Positions 35,299 to 45,255 of a DNA stretch of 64,000 nt are shown here, piece by piece. Source of the DNA: Variovorax beijingensis (GTDB lineage Bacteria > Pseudomonadota > Gammaproteobacteria > Burkholderiales > Burkholderiaceae_C); NCBI RefSeq assembly GCF_003951285.1, contig NZ_RXFQ01000006.1, forward strand, positions 310,001 through 374,000. Reading direction: 5' to 3'. How positions within the stretch are numbered: position 1 is the stretch's first letter; each line of letters begins with the position of its first letter. The translations under genes were made by a program, and so were the position numbers. The notes under the pieces are model-generated. The model saw only the letters and a program-made list of their open reading frames with translations, did no database searches and was not told the DNA's origin.

Positions 35299-35749
35299 AG
35301 CGGCTCGCCGAGTTCAGCGTGGCCACGGTGCGCCCGCTCGCGTCGAGCAGCGCGAGCCGCCCCGGGCCGGCCAGGCGGTAGGTCGCGGTGGTCTGCAGCG
35401 CCGAGATGAATTGCGCCTCGTTGGCGCCGCGCACCGGGTCCGCGCAGGCCATGCGGGTCGAGGCCAGCTGGCCGATGCGCAGCGTGATGCCGCTGCGCGT
35501 GAACGACCCGGAAACGCGGTTGCAGCCGCCCGTTCCGCTGACGCGCCCGCTGCTGCGGTCGAACTGGATCTGCGCTTCGCCGCCGGGCGGCACGGGCTCG
35601 TCGCCCAGCTGCACCAGGCGCCAGACCGGCCCCTCGATCGGCTCGTCGAGGCTGATGCCGCTGCCGCAGCCAGCCAGGGCGGCCGCCATCAGTGCGGTCG
35701 CGAAAACGGAAAGCGCGATGCGGGCGCGGTGGCGGGCGGAAAAGCGCAT
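35297..35749 (-). CDS. META-domain lipoprotein (HslJ-like)
   Basis: A 150-residue lipoprotein. The signal peptide ends in the lipobox ALAGC near residue 27. The mature part is a META domain, recognised by GPVWRLVQLGDEPV, the central GTGGCNRVSGSF and the later LASTRMAC with a conserved Cys pair. HslJ of this family is a heat-inducible outer-membrane protein linked to novobiocin resistance. Here the role is unknown. The start is ATG 35749, after which the signal peptide is well formed; 15 further upstream residues are open but not signal-like. It converges on purC. Confidence 0.85.
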   Translation of the reverse strand: MRFSARHRARIALSVFATALMAAALAGCGSGISLDEPIEGPVWRLVQLGDEPVPPGGEAQIQFDRSSGRVSGTGGCNRVSGSFTRSGITLRIGQLASTRMACADPVRGANEAQFISALQTTATYRLAGPGRLALLDASGRTVATLNSASR

Positions 35750-35864
35750 GGCCGGTGTGTCCTTCTCAATTGCAACAAGTTGAATCGCCGCCATCGTATG
35801 CGAGGCCGCCCCGGCTCGCCAAGATGCATGCGCCTGCCGCCATCGGCCGCGCAGCCGGTTCAGC

Positions 35865-36785
35865 TCAGCTCAGCACCACGCTGCTGAGCCGGCGGCGGTA
35901 GGTGGCCACCACCGGATCGTCCGGCGGAATCTGCCCGTCCGCCACCTTCACCTTGGGCGGCTCGATCAGGTCGAGGATCGCGATGTAGGTCTTGCGCGCG
36001 AGTTCCTCGTTCCAGCTCTTGTCGCGCATCAGGATCTCGAGCAGCTCGTCCATGGCGTCGGTCCAGCGCTGCGCATCCATCAGCAACTGCGCGCGGCCGA
36101 AGCGGGCGTCGAAGTCGCGCTTGCCGGCGGCAATGCGGGCGTCGAAATCGGCCAGGGTGGGCGCGGGGCCCGAGGCTGGCGCCGCAAAATCGATGGCGTC
36201 CATCCAGCGCTGCAGCGAATCGAAGCGGCGCACCAGCGTGGTCCTGGCGATCACCGGCGCGAACGCCACCTTGGCATCGTCGATGCGGCCCATCTGCAGC
36301 AGCAGCTTGATGTAGTCGAAGCGCGCATCGTCGTTGGCCGGGTCGGTCGCCACCGCATGCTGCAGCCGCTCGAGCGCGCCCTCTGTGTCGCCTTCGGCCA
36401 GTGCTTCCTGGGCCGCGGCCTCCTGGGAGGCGGCTTCGACCTGCTCGGCGGCGGGCACGTGCTTGTCGAGGAATTCGCGGATCTTGTCGGCCGGAATGGC
36501 GCCCACGAAGCCGTCCACCGGCTGGCCGTCCTTGAACATCACGCAGAACGGGATGCTGCGCACGCCGAACATTTCGGACAGCTGCGACGAGATCTGGGGC
36601 ACCTTGTCGGCATCCAGCTTGGCCAGCGTGAAGCGCCCGGCGTACTCGGTTTCGAGCTTTTCGAGCACCGGGCCGAGCTGCTTGCACGGTCCGCACCATT
36701 CGGCCCAGATGTCGAGCAGCACCGGCGTGGCGACCGAGCCTTCGATCAGTTCAGCCTGAAAATTTTCGAGAGTGATGTCGATCAT
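35865..36785 (-). CDS. cnoX: CnoX/YbbN-like thioredoxin with TPR-type C terminus
   Basis: A 306-residue cytoplasmic protein. The thioredoxin domain fills residues 1-105 with WAEWCGPCK, the redox-active CxxC, and a cis-proline in SIPFCVMF. The remaining two thirds are helical tetratricopeptide-like repeats ([18 protein letters not shown] and similar). That layout matches CnoX/YbbN, a chaperedoxin that protects substrates for GroEL. In E. coli the motif is SxxC, while here both cysteines are kept, so redox activity is possible. It is head-to-head with purE with 36 bases between starts. Confidence 0.88.
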   Translation of the reverse strand: MIDITLENFQAELIEGSVATPVLLDIWAEWCGPCKQLGPVLEKLETEYAGRFTLAKLDADKVPQISSQLSEMFGVRSIPFCVMFKDGQPVDGFVGAIPADKIREFLDKHVPAAEQVEAASQEAAAQEALAEGDTEGALERLQHAVATDPANDDARFDYIKLLLQMGRIDDAKVAFAPVIARTTLVRRFDSLQRWMDAIDFAAPASGPAPTLADFDARIAAGKRDFDARFGRAQLLMDAQRWTDAMDELLEILMRDKSWNEELARKTYIAILDLIEPPKVKVADGQIPPDDPVVATYRRRLSSVVLS

Positions 36786-36821
36786 CGGGAACAACTGGGG
36801 GTGAAACGTAAAATTGGAACC

Positions 36822-37370
36822 ATGAACGAAACCATTCAGGTCGGTGTAGTGATGGGCTCGAACTCCGATTGGGAGACGATGCGCAACGCGGTCGAGATTC
36901 TCCAGCAATTCGGGATCCAGCACGAAGCGAAGGTGGTCTCGGCCCACCGGATGCCCGATGCGCTCTTCGCGTATGCCGAAAGCGCCGCCGGGCGCGGGCT
37001 CGCCGCGATCATCGCGGGCGCGGGCGGCGCGGCCCACCTGCCGGGCATGCTGGCTGCCAAGACCACGGTGCCGGTGCTCGGCGTGCCGGTGGCCAGCCGC
37101 CACCTGCAGGGCGTCGATTCTCTCTACAGCATCGTGCAGATGCCCAAGGGCGTGCCGGTGGCCACCTTTGCCATCGGCAATGCGGGGGCGGCCAATGCGG
37201 CGCTGTTCGCGGTGGCCATGCTGGCGGTGAACGATCCGGCGCTGCGGGCGCGACTCGACGCCTTCCGTGCCGCGCAGACCGCCGCGGCCGAGGCCATGAC
37301 GCTGCCGCCGCCGGCCGCGGATGCCGCCGCCGTGTCGCCGTTCTCGCCCCAAGGCGGGGGTGCGCTGTGA
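36822..37370 (+). CDS. purE: N5-carboxyaminoimidazole ribonucleotide mutase
   Basis: A 182-residue class I PurE that converts N5-CAIR to CAIR in purine synthesis. [14 protein letters not shown] near residue 7, [11 protein letters not shown] near 43 and [17 protein letters not shown] near 70 are canonical. The C-terminal 20 residues are a non-conserved Ala/Pro tail. The stop overlaps the purK start as GTGA, so the two partner enzymes are coupled. Confidence 0.97.
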   Translation: MNETIQVGVVMGSNSDWETMRNAVEILQQFGIQHEAKVVSAHRMPDALFAYAESAAGRGLAAIIAGAGGAAHLPGMLAAKTTVPVLGVPVASRHLQGVDSLYSIVQMPKGVPVATFAIGNAGAANAALFAVAMLAVNDPALRARLDAFRAAQTAAAEAMTLPPPAADAAAVSPFSPQGGGAL

Positions 37371-38560
37371 ACGGCAACAACGGCCTTCCCATTCTTCCCG
37401 GCGCCACGCTCGGCGTGCTCGGCGGCGGCCAGCTGGGCCGCATGTTCGCCCATGCCGCCCAGCGCATGGGCTATTTCACGGCCGTGCTCGACCCCGACGC
37501 CGACAGCCCGGCCGGCCGCGTGAGCCACCACCACATCCACACCGACTACGCCGACGTCGACGGCCTGGCGCGGCTCGCGGGCCTGGCCGATGCGGTCACG
37601 ACCGAGTTCGAGAACGTGCCGGCGCCCTCGCTGGAGAAGCTGTCGGTGGCCCGGCCCGTGGCGCCCGATGCGGGCGCCATCGCCATCGCGCAGGACCGCA
37701 TCGCCGAAAAGGCCCATTTCACGCGCTGCGGCGTGGCCTGCGCGCCCTATGCGGTCATCGAGACCGCGGCCCAGCTCGCCGCCGCCTCCGACATGCTGCT
37801 GCCCGGCATCCTCAAGACCGCGCGCCTGGGCTACGACGGCAAGGGCCAGCAGCGCGTGGCCACGCGCGCCGAACTGGTCGACGCCTGGCAGGCCGTGGGC
37901 TGCGTGCCCTGCGTGCTCGAAAAGCTGCTGCCGCTCGAATTCGAATGCTCGGTGATCGTCGCGCGCGGCCGCGACGGGCAGCTGGTGCACTTTCCGCCGC
38001 AGCGCAACCTGCATCGCGACGGCATCCTGGCCGTGACCGAGGTGCACGCGCAGAACATGCCCAAGACCGTGGCCCAGGCGGCCATCAACTCGGCCAAGAG
38101 CATTGCCACCGGGCTGGACTACGTGGGCGTGCTGTGCGTGGAGTTCTTCGCGCTGGCCGACGGCTCGCTGGTGGTGAACGAAATGGCGCCCCGGCCGCAC
38201 AACAGCGGCCACTACACCATGGAAGCCTGCGACGTCTCGCAGTTCGAGCTGCAGGTGCGCACGCTCGCGGGCCTGCCGCTGGCCGCGCCGCGCCAGCACA
38301 GTCCGGCGATCATGCTGAACCTGCTGGGCGACCTGTGGTTCACCGCGGGCGGCGACAAGCCGGTGGCGCCGCGCTGGAGCGACGTGCTCGCGCTGCCCGG
38401 CGTGCACCTGCATCTGTACGGCAAGATCGAACCGCGCCGCGGCCGCAAGATGGGCCACCTGACGCTCACCGGCGCCACGCTCGAAAATGTGCGCGCCGCG
38501 GCCTCCCAGGCCGCAACGCTGCTTGGCCTGCCGGCGCTGTCGGCGGCCGACTTCGCATGA
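37367..38560 (+). CDS. purK: N5-carboxyaminoimidazole ribonucleotide synthase
   Basis: A 397-residue ATP-grasp enzyme that carboxylates aminoimidazole ribonucleotide with bicarbonate and [26 protein letters not shown] at the N terminus, [12 protein letters not shown] near 150, and [18 protein letters not shown] near 275 are the family motifs. The start is GTG 37367, overlapping the purE stop by four bases. Its stop overlaps the next start as ATGA, which extends the coupling to the tRNA-modification gene. Confidence 0.97.
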   Translation: MNGNNGLPILPGATLGVLGGGQLGRMFAHAAQRMGYFTAVLDPDADSPAGRVSHHHIHTDYADVDGLARLAGLADAVTTEFENVPAPSLEKLSVARPVAPDAGAIAIAQDRIAEKAHFTRCGVACAPYAVIETAAQLAAASDMLLPGILKTARLGYDGKGQQRVATRAELVDAWQAVGCVPCVLEKLLPLEFECSVIVARGRDGQLVHFPPQRNLHRDGILAVTEVHAQNMPKTVAQAAINSAKSIATGLDYVGVLCVEFFALADGSLVVNEMAPRPHNSGHYTMEACDVSQFELQVRTLAGLPLAAPRQHSPAIMLNLLGDLWFTAGGDKPVAPRWSDVLALPGVHLHLYGKIEPRRGRKMGHLTLTGATLENVRAAASQAATLLGLPALSAADFA

Positions 38561-39558
38561 TCCTCGACGGCCAATCCCCGGAAGCCATTGCCGAGGCCGT
38601 GCGCGTGCTGCGCGCGGGCGGGCTGGTCGCATTCCCGACCGAGACCGTCTACGGACTGGGCGCCGATGCCACCAGCGACATGGCGGTGGCCGGCATCTTC
38701 AAGGCCAAGGGCCGGCCGGCCGACCATCCGCTGATCGTCCACGTGGCGGCCGGCATCAAGGGCACCGAGGCGCTGTCGCGCTTCGCGCAGCCGCTGCCGC
38801 CCTTCGCGCAGAAGCTGGTGCAGGCCTTCTGGCCCGGCCCGCTGACGCTGATCGTCACGCGCCAGCCCGGCGTGGCGGCCGCGGCCGCCGGCGGGCAGGA
38901 CACCATCGGCCTGCGCTGCCCATCGCATCCGGTCGCGCAGGCCCTGCTCGAGGCCTGCGCCGAGCAGGGCGTGCCGGGGCTCGCGGGCCCGAGCGCCAAC
39001 CGCTTCGGCCGCGTGAGCCCCACCACCGCGCAGCATGTGCATGACGAGTTCGGCGATGCGCTGACGGTGATCGACGGCGGCGCCTGCGAGGTGGGCATCG
39101 AGTCGACCATCGTCGACTGCAGCCGCGGCGCGCCCGTGCTGCTGCGCCCGGGCCTGATCACGCGCGCGCAGATCGAGGCCGCCGCGGGCGAGCGCCTGAG
39201 CAACCGCGAGGTGCTCGAGACACCCGATCCGCGCGCCTCCGGCACGCTCGAGGCGCACTACGCGCCGAACGCCAAGCTGCGGCTGATGGATGCCAAGGCC
39301 ATCCAGGCCGGCCTCGACGTGCTCGGCCCGGGCGCGGCCCACATCGCCGTGTGGACGCGCGCCGAGGTGCGCAGCCACTCGCAGCGCGTGCTGCAGCGGC
39401 GCATGCCGGACGACGCGGCGGCCAGCGCGCACCAGCTGTTCGCGGTGCTGCGCGAGTTCGATGCCGAGGGCGTCAAGCTGATCTGGGTCGAGACGCCGCC
39501 CGACACGCCCGAATGGGAAGGCGTGCGGGACCGCCTCCATCGCGCGTCGATGGGCTGA
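38557..39558 (+). CDS. L-threonylcarbamoyladenylate synthase, Sua5 type
   Basis: A 333-residue enzyme that makes threonylcarbamoyl-AMP from threonine, bicarbonate and ATP for the t6A37 modification of ANN-decoding tRNAs. The YrdC domain (about 1-205) has VAFPTETVYGLGADA, FKAKGRPADHPLIVHV and GPSANRFGRVSPT. A linker with SGTLEAHYAP leads to a C-terminal Sua5 domain (about 235-333), so it is the long Sua5 form and not the short TsaC. It shares the pathway with tsaB in this same window. It overlaps purK by four bases. Confidence 0.95.
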   Translation: MILDGQSPEAIAEAVRVLRAGGLVAFPTETVYGLGADATSDMAVAGIFKAKGRPADHPLIVHVAAGIKGTEALSRFAQPLPPFAQKLVQAFWPGPLTLIVTRQPGVAAAAAGGQDTIGLRCPSHPVAQALLEACAEQGVPGLAGPSANRFGRVSPTTAQHVHDEFGDALTVIDGGACEVGIESTIVDCSRGAPVLLRPGLITRAQIEAAAGERLSNREVLETPDPRASGTLEAHYAPNAKLRLMDAKAIQAGLDVLGPGAAHIAVWTRAEVRSHSQRVLQRRMPDDAAASAHQLFAVLREFDAEGVKLIWVETPPDTPEWEGVRDRLHRASMG

Positions 39559-39573
39559 CCCCCAGGCCTTTCG

Positions 39574-41163
39574 CTAGCCGCCGGCGGCCAGCACGCCCTG
39601 GAAGAAGCCGCGCGCCGAAGCCAGGCAGAACGGTGGCGCCAGGGTGCCGTGGTAGGCCAGGGTGACGGCCTGCCGCTTGTCGGCGTCGCTGCCGGGGGTG
39701 TTCTGCGCCAGCGTGCTCTTGGCCTGGGCGAAGCCGGCGCGCGCGGCGGAGTAGGCGTCGGTGGTGGCCGAATCCTCGAGGTCGACCACCGTCAGTGCCG
39801 CAGCGGGCATGCCGCGGGCGCGGAAGTAGCCGGCGGTGGCGCGGGTGCTCAGGAAGTTCACGGTCGGATCGTTGGCGCCGCCGCACATGAGCACCGGCCG
39901 CGTCGGCAGCCAGTTGCGCAGGTCGTTGGCGCGCGCCGCCTTGCGAAAGCCCACCGCCGGCCTGCAATCGAGCGGCGAGGTGGTGCTCAGCGAGGCCGCC
40001 GTGGCGGGCAGCGCATTGCCGGGGCAGGGGTTCGCCTGGATGTCGCCGGCCGCCTGCGTCAGGTAGCTCTGGCGGATGAGGTTGTTCGCGCCGTAGAAGA
40101 TCGACAGCTCCGGGCTCACCGGGCCCGGCGTCGCACCGGCAGGAAACAGCGCGAGCTGCGGCAGCTTGCCGTCGGCATACAGCGTGGCGATGGGCGTCAG
40201 GCTCGGCAGCAGCGTGTCGATGCCGGTGGCGTACTGCGACTCGTAGATGTCGCTGGTGCTGCCGTAGACATCGCCGAACTGCTGCTGCCAGCTGGCCGAG
40301 AGCAGCGGCACGAAGAGCGTGCTGCCGAGCGCCGGCCAGCCCATGAAGGGGTAGTCCGCCAGCAGGCCGATGGCCGAAGGCGCCGAGAGCGGCGCCGACG
40401 CCGTCACCGGCCTGCCCGTGGCCTGCATCTCGCGGTGCGCCGCCAGCGCCACGTAGCCGCCCTGCGAGTAGCCGGTGATCAGCAGCGAGCCCGCGTCGCT
40501 GGCACTGATGCCCGCGAAGGTCTTGCGCGCCGCGGTGAGCGCGTCCACCATGTCCTTGCCCTGCTGGTCGCCGTTGAGGTACGGATGGTAGGGCAGCGTC
40601 GACTTGTCGTAGCCCGCGTAGTTGGGCGCCACCACGATGTAGCCCTGCGCCGCGAACATGGCGGCGACCGTCAGGCCTTCGCCGGCGGCCGGCTGCGTGG
40701 CGTCGGTCCACCTGGCGAGGTTGTAGTTGCGCGCGGCCGTGGTGCCGTGCGCATACAGCACCACCGGGCGCGGCCCGTTGCAGGCCACGTCGGCGCCGGA
40801 GGGCAGCATGATCGCGGCGGTTGCGTTGGTGGCTTCGTTCTTGGCGCCGATGGTGCGGTATTCGAGATAGCGCACCTCGACCCCGCACCTGGGCGTGCCG
40901 GCCACCTGCAGCAGGGCCTTGCCCTGGTCGGTAGCCTGGAGGCTGGTGCGGAACTGGTCGGCCGAGAGCTTGGCGGTCTGCTCGGGCGGGTCCGTGACGA
41001 CCGTGCCGCGGCCGGTGTCGCCGGCCGGGGGCGGAAAGCCGATGCCGATGCTGCCGCCCCCTCCACCACCGCCGCCGCAGGCCACCAGCAGCAGCGTGGC
41101 ACCGGCCAGAGCCGCAATCTTGTGCAGCGCAGTGGGGAGTTGTCGTTGCGGCTTTTTTTTCAA
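39574..41163 (-). CDS. Secreted lipase-like alpha/beta-hydrolase lipoprotein
   Basis: A 529-residue exported protein. The signal peptide ends in LLLVAC, a lipobox, followed at once by a Gly run and a short Gly/Pro linker. The hydrolase body includes VVLYAHGTTAARNY, the nucleophile motif ITGYSQGGYVALA near residue 230, and the late acid/His region PVLMCGGANDPTVNF. It resembles fungal-type secretory lipases (LIP family) known also in betaproteobacteria. Cysteines elsewhere probably form disulfides. It likely acts on esters outside the cytoplasm. It converges on the Sua5 gene with 15 bases between them. Confidence 0.82.
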   Translation of the reverse strand: MKKKPQRQLPTALHKIAALAGATLLLVACGGGGGGGGSIGIGFPPPAGDTGRGTVVTDPPEQTAKLSADQFRTSLQATDQGKALLQVAGTPRCGVEVRYLEYRTIGAKNEATNATAAIMLPSGADVACNGPRPVVLYAHGTTAARNYNLARWTDATQPAAGEGLTVAAMFAAQGYIVVAPNYAGYDKSTLPYHPYLNGDQQGKDMVDALTAARKTFAGISASDAGSLLITGYSQGGYVALAAHREMQATGRPVTASAPLSAPSAIGLLADYPFMGWPALGSTLFVPLLSASWQQQFGDVYGSTSDIYESQYATGIDTLLPSLTPIATLYADGKLPQLALFPAGATPGPVSPELSIFYGANNLIRQSYLTQAAGDIQANPCPGNALPATAASLSTTSPLDCRPAVGFRKAARANDLRNWLPTRPVLMCGGANDPTVNFLSTRATAGYFRARGMPAAALTVVDLEDSATTDAYSAARAGFAQAKSTLAQNTPGSDADKRQAVTLAYHGTLAPPFCLASARGFFQGVLAAGG

Positions 41164-41291
41164 GGCGTGGCTCCTGATGTTGTCGAATCGAACGAGCGTC
41201 CGATTCTGTGCAGCGCCATGGCCACGCGCAAGCGGCGCGTCTACCTAGAGAAGTTTTCAGTACAGGGCCGCTGCCAAGCGGCCGAAGGCCC

Positions 41292-42728
41292 TCAGTTGTC
41301 CTGCGACGCCCAGTCGACCAGCGCGTCGAACGCGGCGCGCGCGGCGCCGGCGTTCTCGCCGTTGGCAATGGCCACCAGCACGTAGCGCCGGCCGCTCGCG
41401 CCGTGCACATAGCCGGCCACGCCGGCCGCATCGCGCAGCGAGCCGGTCTTCAGGTGGGCCGCGCCGCCCGAGCGCAGCGTGCGCTTCCTGAGCGTGCCGT
41501 CCACCCCCATGGCGGGCAGCGACGACACCAGCTCCGGCATCAGCGGCGAGCGCCAGGCCACCTGCAGCATCCGGCCGAGCGCCGCGGCGCTGATGCGTTC
41601 GTCGCGCGACAGGCCCGAGCCGTTGTCGAACACCGGCGGTGCCTCGCCGGTGCCGATGCGCTCGCGCCACCACTGGCCCAGCGCGCTGCGCGAGGCCTCG
41701 AAGCTGCCGCGGTTCTTCTGCGTGAGGCCGAGCGTGAGGAACAGCTGCTGCGCCATCACGTTGTTGCTGTACTTGTTGATGTCGCGCACCACCTCCGAAA
41801 GCGGCGGCGAGCCGAACTCGAACGCCGGCCTGAGCCCGGCCGGCACGCGGCCGTCGCGCATCTGGCCGCCGACCCGGCCGCCCATCTCGGCCCACATGCC
41901 GCCGATGGCGCGCAGGCCGTAGGAGCGCGGATCGGCATAGGCCACGGCCCAGCTCTTCTCGCCGCAGGCGGCCGGCAGGGCGCCCAGGAAGCGGATGCGG
42001 TTCGGGTCGCTGAAGTCGGGCTTGATCGCCGCGCGCCAGTCGCCGCATTCGCCGGGCGCGAGCGCCACCGTGGGCTGCATCGACACGCTGGCGAGCGGCG
42101 GCTCGTAGCTCACGCGCGCCTGCTGGCCGCCGCGCTCGGGCGTGAAGACCATGTTGACCGACTTGAAGTTGACGAGCAGCGCCTCGGGCGACGCGTTGTA
42201 GGGCCGCAGCGGCTCGCCGTCGAAGGCGGCGGGGTCGTTGTTCTCGATCGCGCCATCGAAGGCGCTGCGGTCCAGCACGATGTCGCCGCTCACGGTGGTG
42301 ATGCCCAGGCCCTGCACGCGCCGCAGCAGCAGCCAGGCCCGTTCCAGCACCAGCTTGGGATCGCCCTGGCCCTTGATGTAGAGGTTGCCGTTGAGCACGC
42401 CGTTGTTCACGGTGCCGTCGACATACACCGGCGTGCTCCAGCTGTAGGCCGGCCCGAGCAGGTCGAGCGCGGCATAGGTGGTGACCAGCTTCATGATCGA
42501 CGCCGGGTTCACCGGCACCTGCGTGCGCCAGGCCAGGCGCGGCGGGCGCAGGCCGTCGGCGTCGGCCACCAGCATCGTCACCGAATCGCGCGGCACCTTG
42601 GCGCGCGCGAGGGCGGTCTCCACTTCGCCTGGAAAGGCGGCCTGTTGCGCGAGGGCACCCGGAACGGCGAGTGCGGTGAAGGAAAGCGCGCAGGCGGTGC
42701 GCAGCAAGGAGAGACGAAGAAGACGCAT
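41292..42728 (-). CDS. dacB: D-alanyl-D-alanine carboxypeptidase/endopeptidase (PBP4 type)
   Basis: A 478-residue periplasmic peptidase of the S13 family that trims and cleaves peptidoglycan cross-links. The signal peptide ends near residue 28 (GALAQ). The three active-site motifs are intact: SIMK with Ser77 and Lys80, YSNN near residue 319, and HLKTGS near residue 425. The large insert between the first two motifs is typical of PBP4. It lies eight bases downstream of the Nudix gene, on the same strand. Confidence 0.95.
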   Translation of the reverse strand: MRLLRLSLLRTACALSFTALAVPGALAQQAAFPGEVETALARAKVPRDSVTMLVADADGLRPPRLAWRTQVPVNPASIMKLVTTYAALDLLGPAYSWSTPVYVDGTVNNGVLNGNLYIKGQGDPKLVLERAWLLLRRVQGLGITTVSGDIVLDRSAFDGAIENNDPAAFDGEPLRPYNASPEALLVNFKSVNMVFTPERGGQQARVSYEPPLASVSMQPTVALAPGECGDWRAAIKPDFSDPNRIRFLGALPAACGEKSWAVAYADPRSYGLRAIGGMWAEMGGRVGGQMRDGRVPAGLRPAFEFGSPPLSEVVRDINKYSNNVMAQQLFLTLGLTQKNRGSFEASRSALGQWWRERIGTGEAPPVFDNGSGLSRDERISAAALGRMLQVAWRSPLMPELVSSLPAMGVDGTLRKRTLRSGGAAHLKTGSLRDAAGVAGYVHGASGRRYVLVAIANGENAGAARAAFDALVDWASQDN

Positions 42729-42736
42729 CGTGCCGA

Positions 42737-43327
42737 TTATCTCGGCGGAAAAACATGCAGTTGCGCGTGATACAGCAGCATCACCGTCTTGGCGTCGGCG
42801 ATGCGCCCGTCCGCCACCATGGCCAGCGCCTCGTCGATGCCGAGCTCGAGCACCTCGATGTCCTCGCCCTCCTCGGCCAGGCCGCCGCCGTCGCCGATGC
42901 GCATCGACGGCTCGTACTCGGCCACGAAGAAGTGCAGCCTCTCGGTCACCGAACCCGGGCTCATGAAGGCTTCGAGCACCTTCTGCACCGCGCCCAGGCG
43001 ATAGCCCAGTTCTTCTTCCACCTCGGCGCGGATGCGCTCCTCGGGCGCCGCGTTGTCCAGCAGGCCGGCCGCCGCCTCGATCAGCAGGTCGTCATGGCCG
43101 TTGACGAAGGCCGGGTAGCGGAACTGCCGCGTCAGCAGCACCGTGCGCTGCGCGAGGTTGCAGGGCAGCAGCGTGGCGCCGTTGCCGCGGTCGTAGGTCT
43201 CGCGGTGCATGCGCTGCCACTGGCCGTCGTTGCGCCGCCAGTCGAAGGCGGTGGTCTTGAGCGTGTACCAGTTGTCGGAAAGCAGGGTGACTTCGTGCAC
43301 CCGGACGCGGTCGTGGAGGGTCGTCAT
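42737..43327 (-). CDS. Nudix hydrolase, NudK-like
   Basis: A 196-residue Nudix hydrolase. The catalytic helix core EVEEELGY lies near residue 105, preceded by AAAGLLDNAAPEERIRA. The box departs from the strict consensus in having Ala where Arg is expected before EVEEELG, as also occurs in parts of the NudK/GDP-mannose pyrophosphatase group. RQFRYPAF and the N-terminal LSDNWYTLKTTAFDW also match that group. It would hydrolyse a nucleotide sugar such as GDP-mannose. The start is ATG 43327; the longer frame adds 12 residues that are not family-like. Confidence 0.88.
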   Translation of the reverse strand: MTTLHDRVRVHEVTLLSDNWYTLKTTAFDWRRNDGQWQRMHRETYDRGNGATLLPCNLAQRTVLLTRQFRYPAFVNGHDDLLIEAAAGLLDNAAPEERIRAEVEEELGYRLGAVQKVLEAFMSPGSVTERLHFFVAEYEPSMRIGDGGGLAEEGEDIEVLELGIDEALAMVADGRIADAKTVMLLYHAQLHVFPPR

Positions 43328-43406
43328 GGTGCGCAGCTTATGCGCAAATTCGTGCAGAAACAAGAAAATTCGTGCAATTCGCGGTCCTGCCCGCTACCAT
43401 CGCCCG

Positions 43407-44171
43407 ATGCTCACCCGCCAGCGCAAGCAACACATCCTCTCGGTCCTGCAGCGCGACGGCAACGTCGTCGCCAAGTCGCTCAGCGAGGAGCTGGCACTGT
43501 CGGAAGACACCATCCGCCGCGACCTGCGCGAACTGGCCGCCGAGGGGCTCTTGCAGCGCGTGCACGGCGGCGCGCTGCCGGTCGCCAGGGCCGAAGCCGA
43601 CTTCGCGGGCCGACTGCAACTCGCAACCGCGGAAAAGGTGGCGATCGGCCGTGCCGCCGCGCGCCTGGTGCGGCCCGGGCAGGTGGTCTTGATCGACGGC
43701 GGCACCACGGCCGTGCAGATGGCGCGGCACCTGCCGGCCGGCCTGCGCGCCACCGTGGCGACGCACAGTCCGTCGGTGGCGGTCGAGCTCGCGGGCCATG
43801 CCGGCATCGAGGTGGTGCTGATCGGCGGGCGCCTGTTCCGGCATTCGATGGTGGCGGTGGGCGCCGCGGCCATGGACGCCATTTCGCGCATCCACGCCGA
43901 CACCTGCTTCCTGGGCGTGACCGGCGTGCATGCCGAGGCGGGCCTGACCACCGGCGACGTCGAGGAGGCCGCGATCAAGCGCGCGCTCATGGCGGCCGCG
44001 GCCGAGACGGTGGTGCTGGCCTCGTCGGAAAAGATCGGCGCGGCCTCGGCCTGGGTCATCCAACCTGTCTCGGCCGCGACCACCCTCCTGGTGTCGCCGG
44101 AAGCGCCCGCCGCCGCGCTGGCGCCGCTGCGCAAGGCCGGGCTTGCCATCCTGCGCAGCGACGGCGGCTGA
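43407..44171 (+). CDS. DeoR/GlpR-family transcriptional regulator
   Basis: A 254-residue DeoR-type repressor. The N-terminal HTH starts MLTRQRKQHILSVLQRDG with the family motif SEDTIRRDLRELAAEGLLQRVHGGAL at about residues 32-57. The sensor domain (about 75-250) has LIDGGTTAVQMARHL and binds a phosphorylated sugar in known members. It is divergent from the Nudix gene and followed 67 bases later by an EamA transporter gene, which it may control. The ligand is unknown. Confidence 0.94.
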   Translation: MLTRQRKQHILSVLQRDGNVVAKSLSEELALSEDTIRRDLRELAAEGLLQRVHGGALPVARAEADFAGRLQLATAEKVAIGRAAARLVRPGQVVLIDGGTTAVQMARHLPAGLRATVATHSPSVAVELAGHAGIEVVLIGGRLFRHSMVAVGAAAMDAISRIHADTCFLGVTGVHAEAGLTTGDVEEAAIKRALMAAAAETVVLASSEKIGAASAWVIQPVSAATTLLVSPEAPAAALAPLRKAGLAILRSDGG

Positions 44172-44238
44172 GCGCGCCGGTCCGCCGCCGATTCGCCCCT
44201 GGCCGGCGCGGCCGCGGCCTGCCCTGGATAATCGGGGG

Positions 44239-45255
44239 ATGCCCGCCCCGCCCCGTTTCTCGCCCCGCACGATCGGCATCGGCGCGGCCGTGGTCACCGT
44301 GCTGGTCTGGACCGCCTTCATCGTGATCGCCCGGGCTTCGGCCGCACGCTCGCTCACCCCGTTCGACCTGGCGCTCGCGCGCATCTGCGGTGCCAGCCTG
44401 GTGCTGGTGCCCTGGGGCGCCTGGATGGTCATGAAGGACCTGCGGCGCAAGGACGGCACCGCGTCGTCGCTGTTCGGGCTGTCGCCGCTGTCGCTGCGCC
44501 TCACGGCCGGTGCCGGCATCTTCGGCGGCGTGGCCTATGCCCTCTTGGCCTACAGCGGCTTCTTCTTCGCGCCCGCGGGCCATGCCTCGGTGCTGATGCC
44601 CGGCAGCCTGCCGCTGTGGACCACGCTGCTGGCCGCCCTGGTGCTGCGCGAGCGCATCACGCCGGGCCGCGCCTTCGGCCTCGCGCTGATCGTGGCCGGC
44701 GACCTGGTGGTCGGCGGGCGCAGCCTGCTGCATGCCTTCGACGGCGGCGAGGTCTGGAAGGGCGACCTGCTCTTCATGGCCGCGGCCTTCTGCTGGGCCT
44801 GCTACAGCGTGGTGGCGCGCCGCCACGGGCTCGACGCCGTGCGCGCGACCATCGCCATCACCGTGTTCGCGCTGCTGGCCTACGTTCCGGTCTACGGCCT
44901 GCTGGTGGCGGGCGGCGCGGTCGTGAGCCACATCGGCGCCGCGCCCTGGGGCGAGGTGGCGTTCCAGATGCTGTTCCAGGGCGTCGGCTCGGTCGTCGTC
45001 TCGGGCATCACCTTCACGAAGATGATCCAGTACTTCGGGCCGGTGCGCAGCACCATGATCACGGCCCTGGTGCCCGGCCTTTCGGCCTTCGGCGCAGTGA
45101 TCTGGCTCGACGAGCCGCTTTACTGGAACCTGATCGCCGGCCTGCTGCTGGTGACCGCCGGCATCCTGTTCGGCGTGCAGAAAACATCGGCCGGCGGCCG
45201 CGCCGCTCCGCGGCCCGCAGTGCCGGCCACCGCCACGGGGTGCCGCGATGCCTAG
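44239..45255 (+). CDS. EamA/DMT-family transporter
   Basis: A 338-residue inner-membrane protein with ten hydrophobic segments forming two EamA repeats (about 10-150 and 165-315). VVTVLVWTAFIVIARASA at the N terminus and WLDEPLYWNLIAGLLLVTAGILFG at the end are typical of this drug/metabolite superfamily. Most members export amino acids or metabolites. Its end overlaps the tsaB start by eight bases, an odd functional pairing but clear coupling. Confidence 0.9.
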   Translation: MPAPPRFSPRTIGIGAAVVTVLVWTAFIVIARASAARSLTPFDLALARICGASLVLVPWGAWMVMKDLRRKDGTASSLFGLSPLSLRLTAGAGIFGGVAYALLAYSGFFFAPAGHASVLMPGSLPLWTTLLAALVLRERITPGRAFGLALIVAGDLVVGGRSLLHAFDGGEVWKGDLLFMAAAFCWACYSVVARRHGLDAVRATIAITVFALLAYVPVYGLLVAGGAVVSHIGAAPWGEVAFQMLFQGVGSVVVSGITFTKMIQYFGPVRSTMITALVPGLSAFGAVIWLDEPLYWNLIAGLLLVTAGILFGVQKTSAGGRAAPRPAVPATATGCRDA

